NCBI GenBank assembly: GCA_028753945.1
Contig: JAPNXP010000002.1
Span: 7,502,001-7,566,000, forward strand
Source of the DNA: Hexactinellida sp. DTS-2022
Lineage: Eukaryota > Porifera > Hexactinellida
DNA length: 64,000 bases
Direction: 5' to 3'
A program made the position numbers and the translations under genes. The notes under the pieces were generated by a model. That model made no database searches. It was given only the letters and a program-made list of their open reading frames with translations, and had not been told where the DNA came from. Below are positions 48,316 through 58,420 of the stretch, piece by piece (position 1 is the stretch's first letter; the number at the start of each line of letters is the position of its first letter).

Positions 48316-49570
48316 TTGGTTTCTGTTCAGTTCAGTTCCTTCAGTTCTGTTGATTCTGTTCAGTTTGGTTCCTACAGTTCTGTTGATTCTGTTCAGTTCA
48401 GTTCCTTTAGTTCTGTTGATTCAGTTCAGTTCAGTTCCTACAGTTCTGTTGGTTTCTGTTCAGTTCTGTTGATTCAGTTCAGTTCAGTTCCTTCAGTTCT
48501 GTTGATCATGTTCAGTTCAGTTCCTACAGTTCTGTTGGTTTCTGTTCAGTTCAGTTCCTTCAGTTATGTTGGTTTCTGTTCAGTTCTGTTGATTCTGTTC
48601 AGTTCAGTTCGTTATGTTCTGTTGATTCAGTTAAGTTCAGTTCCTACAGTTCTGTTGGTTTCTGTTCAGTTCTGTTGATTCTGTTCTGTTTAGTTCCTAC
48701 AGTTCTGTTGGTTTCTGTTCAATTCTGTTGATTCTGTTCAGTTCGGTTCAAACAGTTCTGTTGGTTTCTGTTCAGTTCTGTTCCTTCAGTTCTGTTGATT
48801 CTGTTCAGTTCAGTTCATACAGTTCTGTTGGTTTCTGTTCAGTTCTGTTGATTCAGTTAAGTTAAGTTCCTTCAGTTCTGTTGTTTCTGTTCAGTTCTGT
48901 TGATTCAGTTCAGTTCTGTTGATTCAGTTCAGTTCTGTTGATTCAGTTCAGTTCAGTTCCTTCAGTTCTGTTGGTTTCTGTTCAGTTCTGTTGATTCTGT
49001 TCAGTTCAGTTCCTTCAGTTCTGTTGGTTTCTGTTCAGTTCTGTTGATTCTGTTCTGTTCAGTTCCTTCAGTTCTGTTGGTTTCTGTTCAGAACAGTTCC
49101 TTCAGTTTTGTTGGTTTCTGTTCAGTTCAGTTCCTTCAGTTCTGTTGGTTTCTGTTCAGTTCAGTTCCTTCAGTTCTGTTGATTCTGTTCAGTTTGGTTC
49201 CTACAGTTCTGTTGATTCTGTTCAGTTCAGTTCCTTTAGTTCTGTTGATTCAGTTCAGTTCAGTTCCTACAGTTCTGTTGGTTTCTGTTCAGTTCTGTTG
49301 ATTCAGTTCAGTTCAGTTCCTTCAGTTCTGTTGATCATGTTCAGTTCAGTTCCTACAGTTCTGTTGGTTTCTGTTCAGTTCAGTTCCTTCAGTTATGTTG
49401 GTTTCTGTTCAGTTCTGTTGATTCTGTTCAGTTCAGTTCGTTATGTTCTGTTGATTCAGTTAAGTTCAGTTCCTACAGTTCTGTTGGTTTCTGTTCAGTT
49501 CTGTTGATTCTGTTCTGTTTAGTTCCTACAGTTCTGTTGGTTTCTGTTCAATTCTGTTGATTCTGTTCAG
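48316..49570 (+). repeat. Satellite higher-order duplication, 829-bp offset
   Basis: The block at about 48316-48740, with the rare TTCGTTATGTTCTG and AGTTTGGTTCCTACAG variants, recurs at about 49145-49570 with an unchanged reading. Confidence 0.85.
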
Positions 49571-50330
49571 TTCGGTTCCTACAGTTCTGTTGGTTTCTGT
49601 TCAGTTCTGTTCCTTCAGTTCTGTTGATTCTGTTCAGTTCAGTTCCTACAGTTCTGTTGGTTTCTGTTCAGTTCTGTTGATTCAGTTCAGTTAAGTTCCT
49701 TCAGTTCTGTTGGTTTCTGTTCAGTTCTGTTGATTCAGTTTAGTTCTGTTGATTCAGTTCAGTTCTGTTGATTCAGTTCAGTTCAGTTCCTTCAGTTCTG
49801 TTGGTTTCTGTTCAGTTCTGTTGATTCTGTTCAGTTCAGTTCCTTCAGTTCTGTTGGTTTCTGTTCAGTTCTGTTGATTCTGTTCTGTTCAGTTCCTTCA
49901 GTTCTGTTGGTTTCTGTTCAGTTCTGTTGATTCAGTTCAGTTCAGTTCTTACAGTTCTGTTGGTTTCTGTTCAGTTCTGTTGATTCAGTTCAGTTCTGTT
50001 GATTCAGTTCTGTTCAGTTCCTACACTTCTGTTGATTCTGTTCAGTTCAGTTCAGTTGGTTTCTGTTCAGTTCTGTTCCTTCAGTTCTGTTGATTCAGTT
50101 CAGTTCAGTTCCTACATTTCTGTTGGTTTCTGTAAAGTTCTGTAGATTCTGTTCAGTTCAGTTCCTTCAGTTCTGTTGATTCAGTTCAGTTCAGTTCCTA
50201 CAGTTCTGTTGTTTTCTATTCAGTTCTGTTCCTTCAGTTGTGTTGATTCAGTTCAGTTCATTTCCTTCAGTTGTGTTAGTTTCTGTTCAGTTCAGTTCCT
50301 TCAGTTCTGTTGGTTTGTTCTATTCTTTTG

Positions 50331-51259
50331 ATCACTTCAATCCATTTCCCACGTAGCTCGATTTTTCTACTAATCAGTGTATATCTCATTAATTTGTGGT
50401 CTACTACCTGAACAAGTTTGCGAATCATTTGTCCATCCATTATTCAGGATAGATAAGTACTATTTTCTTAGTACATTCTGAACTTTGGGAGTACTGATTC
50501 CCAGCTTTCATTTTTGTCAACGAATTATCGAGTTACGTAAGTGCAGAATATTTTCTAAGGATTTATTCTGCCCCCCGGGAAATGGATCATTTATTCGGGG
50601 AAAGGTACAGAGTGTGTCTCAAGTGCACTCCGCTTTTGACAATAAGGTAAACCCTGAGGGACCGATCATTTGCTTTATTTATCAACATTCTAAAGCTACA
50701 AACTTGAATAATATGTATCACTGCCCGATTTGTATTTGGAGCCCCTCTGCACTCAATCCTTGTCTCCAGAAACTTTGTTATTGTACGATTGTTTTGGAAA
50801 TACGGCAGCACTATCTCTATTATCATTTCCCTTCACGACTTGAATACTCAAGTGGAGTATTATTTACGTCACACATATCCATTTAGATAAAATCTAACAA
50901 ACTTAAGTTAAATAATTTTTTGAATATAGCAAACAAAACATTTATACGTTTGTGTCTGCGTAATAATAGCAAGTCGCTTTTGTTCACAAAATTGCTAATG
51001 GGCGATATTGTTATTTGAAGAACAGAATTCACATTAAATGTTCGCTTGGGAGTGAAATAGTTGCTAATATTGCAATATATAATATTTATTGCTATTAGGC
51101 GATCACTACTATTAACATCGACTAGACGGGATTTCGGACTTGATTAAAAGTGCACTGTACACTATTTTTTGGAAAAAATAGTAATTAAATAGTGAAGGAA
51201 TTAATATGAATTGAAAATGGTAATATTGAATGAATAAGAAAATAACTGAACCCATTAAG
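50331..51259. other. No recognisable gene
   Basis: AT-rich DNA right of the satellite. A 133-codon open stretch at 50485-50886 has no recognisable motif and no support as a gene. Confidence 0.45.
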
Positions 51260-51655
51260 GACAGATAGAACAAAACGGGATATCTGGACCTAACGGGATA
51301 TTGGGACCTGAAGGGGATATCTGGACTTGAACGGGATATCTGGACCTGAACGGGGTACAAGACAATCGGGTCTAAGGGAATAACATAATCAATACTGGAC
51401 AGATAGAACAAAACGGGATATCTAAACCTAACGGGATATTGGGACCTGAACGGAATATCTGGACCTGACGGGATATTTGTACCTGAACGGGATATCTGGA
51501 CCTGAACAGGATATTTGTACCTGAACGGGATATCTGGGCCTGAACGGAATATCTGGACCTTAACGGGATATTGGGACCTGAACGGGATATTTGGACCTGG
51601 CCGGGATATCTGGACCTTAACGGGATATTGGGACCTGAACGGGATATTTGGAGCA
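51260..51655. repeat. 19-bp minisatellite, with an internal ~137-bp higher-order repeat
   Basis: About 18 copies of a unit near CTGGACCTGAACGGGATAT. A longer phrase starting GGACAGATAGAACAAAACGG occurs at about 51260 and again at about 51397, so an upper-level duplication lies on top of the 19-bp unit. Confidence 0.88.
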
Positions 51656-51739
51656 GGAGAGCTGCTGGGGGCTGATGGGTTGCTGATGGGTTGCTGAGAG
51701 AGCTAGCGGCTCTGGTTAGCCACGTGCGTGAGAGAAAGA

Positions 51740-52560
51740 GAGAGTTAGTAGTGACTTCCTACAGCTACACTCTCTGCTAGCAGTGAGAGAACTCCGTCTG
51801 CTGCAAGCGATGGATGGGATAGTTGCACGAGCGAGACACGAGTTGGCAGAGAAGAGAGAGACCCTCAAGGAACTGGACACAGCCAGGGAATCAACACAAA
51901 GAGATCTGACCAAGAACAAACTGAGAGATGTGCTCGAGATGAATCTCCGTACGCTAGAAGATAAGATCGGAGAGGAAGTATCAAGGGGTGTGAGTGTGGG
52001 GTGGGTAGAGTTGGATTGGAAGAGGGAACAGCTGGAACAGTTAGTGATTGAAGTGTGTACGGTTGTGACTCTGAAGGAGAGACCTTTCAGATCAGAGGAC
52101 TATTCTCTGAAACTGAGTCATGTTTGGTCCCGTGAAGGGACAGGGCCTGGTGACATTAATTAAGAATCCGAGACAAATAGCGATTGGCAACAAAACTCGT
52201 AACATATTTGTGGCTGATTGGGAAGGTAACACAATTCAAGTATTCACTGATGAAAGAAATTATCTCTACAAGATACAAACAGCTGTATCTCCTAATGGCA
52301 TAGCTCTGAGCCTCTGACAGACGAATATATTTTCGTATCAGCTCAAGACCAGTTAGTGAAGATAGAAAATCAAACAATGAATCTGTGAAGTCAGTTCAAA
52401 CAGAGAAGAGAGTAAGAATCAAGTCAGAATATTAGGCAAGAAGGAGAACTATCGACAGTGATACGCTACCTGGAGATCAGAAGTTCCATTATCCTTATGT
52501 AATAGCAATCGACAACAAGAATAAGATCATTGTAGCACATATGTCAAGCAATGGGGTCTA
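51740..52560 (+). pseudogene. Relic of a coiled-coil/NHL-repeat (TRIM-like) gene
   Basis: Two overlapping frames give consecutive parts of one protein. In the first (about 51742-52163) charged heptad-rich residues (HELAEKRETLKELDTARES, then LEMNLRTLEDKIGEE) suggest a coiled coil. The second (from about 52120 to 52317) reads FGPVKGQG...NPRQIAIGNKTRNIFVADW, then GNTIQVF, a typical NHL beta-propeller blade; the next blade (SPNGIAL..., then DEYIFVSAQDQLVKIE) continues in a third frame just after 52310. A further NHL-like piece (YPYVIAIDNKNKIIVAHMS) lies near 52490-52550. There is no RING or B-box upstream; a minisatellite is there instead. Frameshifts near 52140 and 52310 make it non-functional. 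The family relation rests on NHL pattern recognition. Intact relatives act as RNA-binding proteins or ubiquitin ligases. Confidence 0.65.
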
Positions 52561-52588
52561 CTAGCATTCTGAACAATCGAATAGTTAA

Positions 52589-52630
52589 TTTGTTTGTTTG
52601 TTTGTTTGTTTGTTTGTTTTGTTTTGTTTT
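52589..52630. repeat. (TTTG)n microsatellite
   Basis: About nine TTTG repeats followed by TTTTG variants. Confidence 0.95.
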
Positions 52631-52819
52631 ACTCATTTTAGGATGTCACAAAAGTCTGTTAGTGTCTACATTTAGTTGTGTAAGAATAGCATACAATTGC
52701 TCAATGAAAACATCATCAAATACACTATAGTCTATTTGGCTTACTTCACTAAATATCAGCCAACACCTTTTCAATATAAATCCTGCTTCGCAAAGATGAT
52801 TTTTTGTTATAAAAAATAT

Positions 52820-53205
52820 AGGGCTGAAACGAATATACCGAATATTCGAATATTCGTTCGAAATGATTGAATTCGTTCAATCCAAATAAATATTCGTTTG
52901 GACGAATATTAGATTGAAACGGATATTCGTTTGACTACTATTGGACAACAACATGACTTTTGTTTAGCTTGGAGTGATCGTAAATATAAATTCCTACCTA
53001 AACTAAGCGATTATTAGCTAACTAGTGTCTAATCCGCTTTGTGATTATTATTAAACCATTGTAACATTAATACAAACCTATGTTCAATGTATTTTGTGTC
53101 TTGAAAATGATTTAATGCCTAGTCATCCGAACGAACGAATATTCGAATATTCGTTCGTTTAGAAAAAGGTTCGTTCGTTTCATTTCGAATATTCGTTTCA
53201 GCCCT
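52820..53205. mobile_element. hAT-type MITE (386 bp)
   Basis: The ends AGGGCTGAAACGAATAT and (read inward from the right) AGGGCTGAAACGAATAT are perfectly matched for at least 17 bases. Flanks AAAAATAT (52812-52819) and AAAAATAC (53206-53213) are an 8-bp target duplication with one mismatch. The subterminal regions on both sides are full of the palindromic words GAATATTC and CGAACGAA. It has no coding capacity. Confidence 0.82.
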
Positions 53206-53363
53206 AAAAATACACTGCCATTCTCTTAAATTACATTAGAAAAGGTGTTGGGAGATATACATAGTGTAAATCTTTATTTGAGTTACAAAATGGGTTTATT
53301 TTACTATTCCATAAAATGACAGTCTAGTAAGTTCCTAATAAACCAAAAATTAAGAAATAACTT

Positions 53364-53450
53364 ATACGATCCCTTCGGTTTCGGGCGCTTTGCGACAGAT
53401 CGATGCTACGCACCTCAAGTTAACGGCCGCGTACCGGCCTTACTCCTCAC
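53364..53450 (-). repeat. Composite repeat, GC-hairpin module
   Basis: Minus-strand copy, seen on the plus strand as CCCTTCGGTTTCGGGCGC, GCACCTCAAGTTAACGGCCG and CCGGCCTTACTCCTC. It bounds one side of the minus-strand 142-bp tandem repeats that follow. Confidence 0.8.
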
Positions 53451-53474
53451 TAAACAAATGATTACATAGATAGT

Positions 53475-53870
53475 AATATTTGTCATAGACTCATAGTTAT
53501 ATACGTACTTATAATACCCGTTTACTTATAATACCCGTTGAAAGCTAACTTCTAAGTTGATTTTGAATTTTCAATAATTTGTTCAACTATTTGTGTAAAC
53601 AACACCAATAAAGATTCAAATTAGAACTTTAGAAATGCAAAATTCGTGTTCAGCATACTTGCCTACCTATAATACCTGTTGAAAACTAAGATCTAGGTCG
53701 ATTTTGAATTTCATTAATTGTTTACCTATTTTCTGTAAGCAACAACAACAAATATTAATATTAGAAATTTTTAAACGCGAAATTCGTGAACAGCATACTT
53801 TTTTACCTATTATAACATTTGTTACCAATTATAACATTTGACAGTTAGTTTATATCTCATATATTAATGC
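53475..53870 (-). repeat. Tandem repeat of about 142 bp, minus-strand copies
   Basis: About 2.6 units seen as reverse complement: TATAATACCCGTTGAAAGCT, TTGATTTTGAATTT, GTGTAAACAACA and AAATTCGTGTTCAGCATACT. Family members are at 8031 and 62690. Confidence 0.82.
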
Positions 53871-53910
53871 GGTTTATATTCCCCCATCACTTTAATAACT
53901 TTAATACAAT

Positions 53911-53947
53911 CCGGACAAACAAACAAACAAACAAACAAACAAACAAA

Positions 53948-53993
<46 letters not shown>

Positions 53994-54160
53994 GATCAAT
54001 GTCCTCATATCCGGTTTTTGTCCTCATATCGTCGAAAATGTCCTCATATCCGGGTTTTTGTCCTCACATCTATAGATACGAGGACAAGTTTTTGCGATAT
54101 GAGGACATCCTCCTGCACACACACACACACACACACTCACACACACACACACACATATAC
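53911..54160. repeat. (AAAC)n/(AC)n microsatellites with a TCCTCATATC spacer repeat
   Basis: AAAC repeats pass into (AC)n up to about 53990. Then come four to five copies of a short TGTCCTCATATC word (54000-54110), then a second (AC)n tract (54112-54157). Confidence 0.9.
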
Positions 54161-54177
54161 ACAACAATCGAGATTTA

Positions 54178-54285
54178 ATAATACGAGCCCTTCGGTCTCG
54201 GTCGCTTCGCGACCTTTGTTCGTTCGTGGTAGACACTATGTATTACAAATAACGGCCGCTTTGCGGCCTTACCCACCGAGAGGTA
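54178..54285 (-). repeat. Composite repeat, GC-hairpin module
   Basis: Plus-strand reading: GAGCCCTTCGGTCTCGGTCG, CTTCGCGACC, then AACGGCCGCTTTGCGGCC. Together with 53364-53450 it brackets the 142-bp repeats and the microsatellites. Confidence 0.85.
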
Positions 54286-54520
54286 AAACAGAATAGAGAA
54301 AAGATTTATCTAGTTCAAATAAGAATTTATATAAACACTTATTCATATCTAAATATCTAAACTTATGCACTTCTGTATGCTATTAATAAATCACTAATAG
54401 AACTAACTAAACTGTATACATGCAGGTGGGGACAGCAGGTAATCACTAAACCTCAATATGTGCAGTGAATTTAATATGTGAATATGTGCAATGAATTTAA
54501 AGCAATAATAATAATAATAA

Positions 54521-54708
54521 TGTTACGTACCTAAGTAACTAATAAATCAATAGTGCTAGTAGATAATTTAATAATAATCTGCAGTTCAAAGATGTGTTCT
54601 GGCCTATTACTGGGAATTTATATAATCTCTATAATCAATGCCAGAAGTCAATTTCTACCTACTATGAATCAATTAACTATTATTTAGTTAAGAATTAACT
54701 CTGTAACA
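54521..54708 (-). repeat. 3' LTR of the gypsy element
   Basis: 188 bp, TG...CA, with short terminal inverted repeats TGTTAC/GTAACA. It differs from the other LTR at one position (AATTAACTAT here, AATTTACTAT there). Confidence 0.95.
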
Positions 54709-55005
54709 ATACTCTATCACTACTTCTAAGCTCGTCCCAGAGCTTATTCAAGTGATATAATCCTCCAAATAACGTGGCTTGAATCTAACTCTAGTTGATT
54801 TCCTCACTTCCTTTTCAATGCTAGGAATTAGAGCTTTTCAATTGGCTGACCCGCTTTGATTAATAATATCGCTTTGACCTCTGACTGATCTTGGTGTTGA
54901 TGTTATATTTGGAGTAAATTCAGTTGACACATCAGTCATGTCATTATTAGTTACGAGCTCCAATTCACTCATGATATTATCTCCTGTTAACGTTCGTTTG
55001 TGAGA
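54709..55005 (-). other. 3' untranslated part of the gypsy element
   Basis: Runs from the end of the last pol frame to the 3' LTR. I do not see a clear polypurine tract next to the LTR; the adjacent minus-strand sequence is TAGTGATAGAGTAT. Confidence 0.6.
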
Positions 55006-55404
55006 TTAATCTTGAACGCCGTTGAATGAGCTACTAAGTTCGGTTGTAACTTGACTGGTTGACTGCTCTGTCTGCTCAATTACACTTTTGTCTACATTAT
55101 CTCTGTAACTACCTCCGAATTGTGTAGCTTCTTCTTCCATCTCTAAAAGAGGTGGTGATGCAATATTTGAGCGTGAATACCTGGGTCTTAATCTATTTAC
55201 ATGTACTACTTTTGTTCTCCCATCCGAATGGACAATTTCTGCAGTAACCAGGCTAGGCGTATCTCTTACTGACCAGTCTCCATCCCACCGTTTGTTCAGT
55301 TTATCTGCCACTCCATTCGTAATACTTGATAACCACACTGGTTGACCAATTGGGAAGGGTCTTTTAATCTCTATTGTATTGGGAACACGTTGGTGTTGTG
55401 CCAT
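55006..55404 (-). pseudogene. Gypsy pol: integrase C-terminal domain
   Basis: 132 open codons. Residues ~14-80 resemble the integrase C-terminal GPY/F module: IGQPVWLSS, then KLNKRWDGDWSV, then VVHVNRLRPRY. In most relatives the middle reads R-W-x-G-P-Y; here it is GDW. The tail (about residues 85-132) is acidic and Ser/Thr-rich. The frame differs from the integrase core upstream, so at least one frameshift lies between 55404 and 55472. This domain helps target-DNA binding in functional elements. Confidence 0.8.
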
Positions 55405-55471
55405 TTAGCCTCAACATATTCTCTTGCTTCTGCTAATTTCTTTCTAACTAGTTCATGATAAGTATCTGCGT

Positions 55472-55759
55472 TCATATCAAAAGATCGTGAATTCCGGTTA
55501 TCATATGAGTTAACTCATTGGGTTCTCGACCATACATTAGAAAATACGGAGATAATCCTGTTGACGAATTCACCGATGTTCGGTAAGCATAGAGAATTAG
55601 AGGAAGGTATTCTTCCCAATTACTTCTGCTTTCTACAAAGGCTCGTAGCATTTGAATAATACTCCTATTTGCTCGCTCCACTTCCCCATTTCCTGATGGG
55701 TGATATGCAGTAGTTCTGCTTTTAGCTGTTCCCCAAGCTTTACAGATTTCCTTGATCAA
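55472..55759 (-). pseudogene. Gypsy pol: integrase core, second part
   Basis: 95 open codons with TTAYHPSGNGEVERANRS. The Glu of VER (E28) is the third catalytic residue of the DD35E triad. It is in the same frame as the first part but separated from it by one TAG stop at the position where most relatives have an acidic residue (after GRNF). The stretch ends before the C-terminal domain because of a frame change. Confidence 0.9.
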
Positions 55760-55765
55760 AATAGA

Positions 55766-56086
55766 CTAAAAATTCCTACCTTGGTCAGAGTGTAAAAACT
55801 GAGGATGACCGAGTCTGCAAAACATCTCAACTAAAATGCCTGAAATTCGTCCAGCCGTTTGATCTGGCATAGCGTAAGCCTCCAACCATCTGCTAAAGCC
55901 ATCAACGCACACTAGCAAGTAACGATTTCGGAAATTTGATAGAGGAAGTTCAAGAACATCCACAGACAAAAATTCCATTGGTTTTCCAAACGGTAAATGC
56001 ATCAAGTGAGCCTTGGGTTGAGTACTTGATTTTGTCTGTTGACAAACTTGACATGTTCTGATATAGTCAGCAAGATTTTCACTCAT
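55766..56086 (-). pseudogene. Gypsy pol: integrase zinc-binding end and core, first part
   Basis: 106 open codons. TCQVCQQTK is the CC half of the H2C2 zinc finger. FLSVDVLEL (D43) and LHSDQGRNF (D101) hold the first two catalytic Asp residues. The HH half of the finger lies in the neighbouring frame upstream (HRCHDMPQSGHLG), so a frameshift at about 56100-56110 separates the two halves. The segment ends in TAG immediately after GRNF. Confidence 0.92.
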
Positions 56087-57122
56087 TCCTACCCAATAAG
56101 CTGCTTTTCAATTTCGAAAGACTCTTCTCAAAACCTAGGTGTCCCGACTGAGGCATGTCATGGCAGCGATGTAAGAACTTGTTCTTGAAACATTCAGGTA
56201 CAACAAGTACTCGAGTAAAATCACTAAATGCATGGGGTTTGTATATTCGAAAAAGAATTCCGTTATCCACCTCCAATTGATTCCAAATTTGTTTAAATCG
56301 TTGCAAGGGCATTGTTGAGAACTCTTTTTGATCAAATGATTCAGGTTCACTAGATTCGAATTTCTTCAACACCATGCTTAATATTGGATCCTTTGATTGT
56401 GTGAAATTTAATTCTTCTTCAGGTATATCGCTATGAATTATTTCAGTTATACATACAGGCTCAACTTCACCAATATTTATATTAACTCTTCGAGGAAGTG
56501 CATCTGCATTAGAATTTGTCCTTCCAGGACGATATCGGATGGTAAAATCATATTCTTGAATTGCCAGTGCCCACCGACTAAGCTTTGCCACATTTCGTTG
56601 TTCTGATAGCCACTCCAACGGTTTATGAGCACAATATACCTTAAAATGCTTACCCAGTAGAAATTGTCTGAATTTCTTAAATGCACTTACAAGTGCCAAA
56701 CATTCCCTTTCAATTGTTGAATATTTTTGTTCCGCTTCATTCAATGTTCTACTAGAAAACGCCACAACTTTATCATCTTGTTCTAACACCGCTCCGATAC
56801 CAACTCCCGAAGCATCCGTGTAAAATGAATATTCTTTGTCGGGTGAGGGACAGACTAAAATGGTCGAGTTCCCTAGACAATACTTAAGTTCTCTGAATGA
56901 ATCCTCGCATTGAGAATCCCAATTAAATGAAGTAGTTTTCTGAAGAAGTCGATTCAATGGACTAGCAATATTCGAAAAATTTTGAGCAAAACGACGATAA
57001 TAGTTAGCTAGCCCAAGAAATTGACGAACATCCTTAGAACTCTGAGGCCGAGGCCATTCTTTAATTGCTGACACTCTGGAAGGATTTGGAGCCATGCCAC
57101 TTCTTGAAAATACGTGTCCCAA
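56079..57122 (-). pseudogene. Gypsy pol: RT thumb/connection, RNase H and integrase HH motif
   Basis: 347 open codons without an ATG at the frame start (TTG). FLGLANYYRRF (residues 36-46) is the conserved RT thumb motif. RNase H follows: YTDASGVGIGAVL (D103), then Y-S-T-I-E-R-E (E138), then A-H-K-P-L where active elements have D-H-K-P-L, so a catalytic Asp is replaced by Ala; NADALPRR is retained. HRCHDMPQSGHLG near the C-terminus is the start of the integrase zinc finger. Its end runs out of frame before the CC half. The lost Asp suggests decay beyond the frame breaks. Confidence 0.92.
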
Positions 57123-57274
57123 ATATTCAACTTCATCCTTGCCAATCTCACACTTAGTTCCTCGTAATGTTAATCCCGCATTCTCAATTCTATCAACACC
57201 ATTGATAAATGTATTCGATGTTGTGAAATATCAGGGGAGAATACTAAAATATCATCTATGAATGTAAAACAAAA

Positions 57275-58036
57275 TTATTCCAGTCCCCGTAAGATAGAGT
57301 CCATCATTCTTTGGAAGGTTCCAGGTGCATTAGTAAGTCCAAATGGCATTACATTAAATTGGAACAATCCCATTCCTGGCCTTGGAGAAAATGCTGACGC
57401 TTCACGATCATTACAATGCAATGGAACCTGCCAGTATCCGCTATTAAGATCCAATTTTGAAAACTTTGCCGCACCAGCAAGTCTTTCTTGTACTTCGTCT
57501 GGTAATGGTAACGGATAAGAATCCTTGAAAGTTTTGGCGTTTAATCGACGATAATCGATACAGATTCTCAAATCTCCATTCTTTTTCTTTACGAACACTG
57601 CTGGTGAACAATATTGACTGCTTGTTTCTGTTATGATCTCCCTTTCCAACATTTCAGCGATTTGCCTCCTAACTTCAGCTCTATAGTTCTGAGGAATTGG
57701 TCGGGCAGGGGATCTTACAGGAATTTTGTCAACAAGAGGAATTCTATGGGTACTAGCTTGTGTAATTCCTGGAATGGACGAAAATAGCTTCTGATATTGA
57801 GAAATTATATCACTATAGTTATCTGAGCATGGGGGTACTTCATATGTTGTCGTCTTAGTATACATCGGTATTGTGCTGCCTTCCTCTAGTTCACTGTCAT
57901 CAGTAGTCGTGCAGACATTTGGATCGTGCGGATCCTCTTCAGTAGAAACACATACCAAATTGTGATTCTCACTTGCTCCAACCATCTTGCCTGCACCCAG
58001 TTGTCGACTTTGAATGCAATGCGTATTGAAATCCAA
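57275..58036 (-). pseudogene. Gypsy pol: reverse transcriptase fingers and palm, first part
   Basis: 253 open codons. After a ~100-residue linker come HRIPLVDKIPVRSPARPIP, then SPAVFVKKKNGDLRICIDYR, then FSKLDLNSGYWQ with the first catalytic Asp (D196), then MPFGLTNAPGTFQRMM. The frame ends in TAA just before the FIDDILVFS box, which is still present in the same frame at about 57240-57265 and carries the other two catalytic Asp residues. A frameshift at about 57200-57230 then moves to the frame of the next segment. Confidence 0.93.
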
Positions 58037-58039
58037 AAT

Positions 58040-58420
58040 CTATTTATGTTTCGACATGAAATCTACTCCCAAAATGATATCACAGATTAAAGCGGGAGCT
58101 ATTAAGAAATCCTGGTTAACTTCAAGTGACCCGATGGCTACTTTAAGCTTAACTTTTCCTTGGATAGGTAAATAATCTCCATTTGCGGTAACAAGCTTGG
58201 GTGAAAATTCTTGAATGAGATCGAGAGTTCCAGCCCACGATGCTAAATCTTTTGTTACCAAACTAACTGAAGATCCAGAATCCAGCATAAAGGTAATGTC
58301 GACTGTGTTGACTTTACTAGAGACTAAAATCGTTTTGCCGACCAGTTTATCTAGAGCGATAGAAGAAAATTCGTCTCCCCTCCTCCATGTACTTCTTCTT
58401 TGGGGCGGAATATGTGGCAA
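58040..58420 (-). pseudogene. Gypsy pol: aspartic protease
   Basis: 126 open codons in the -1 frame relative to gag, overlapping its end by about 70 bases, with no ATG. LDSGSSVSLV (D47-S-G) is the active-site loop of retropepsin-like proteases and ILGVDFMSK is the conserved C-terminal motif. The overlap and -1 offset fit programmed frameshifting for Gag-Pol; I do not see a canonical slippery heptamer. A TAG stop directly after MSKHK separates protease from the RT segment in the same frame. Confidence 0.9.

Larger units (their letters stand above)
22930..50330 (+). repeat. TTCAG/TTCTG satellite, main block (about 27 kb)
   Basis: Continuation of the same satellite, with the same 33/34-bp monomers and shorter forms in varied order. 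Long frames without stops occur in all three plus-strand frames, but they begin with TTG, ATG is rare, and they encode endlessly repeated SSVPSVLLVSVQF-type peptides, so they are not genes. Superimposed larger duplications (420 bp to 2.7 kb) are listed separately. The array fades out at about 50,320-50,330. Confidence 0.97.

Noticed and set aside
19393..49507. Dozens of open frames of 60-260 codons in the satellite
   Set aside because: They start at TTG rather than ATG, exist in all three frames, and encode the translated 33/34-bp repeat (SSVPSVLLVSVQF-type peptides). They are artefacts of an A-poor repeat.
50485..50886. 133-codon open stretch
   Set aside because: It has no family motif and no similarity that I recognise; an overlapping open frame exists on the other strand. 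Chance opening is likely.
53867..54296. Open frames with poly-(TH) or poly-(CV) tracts
   Set aside because: They are translations of (AC)n microsatellites.
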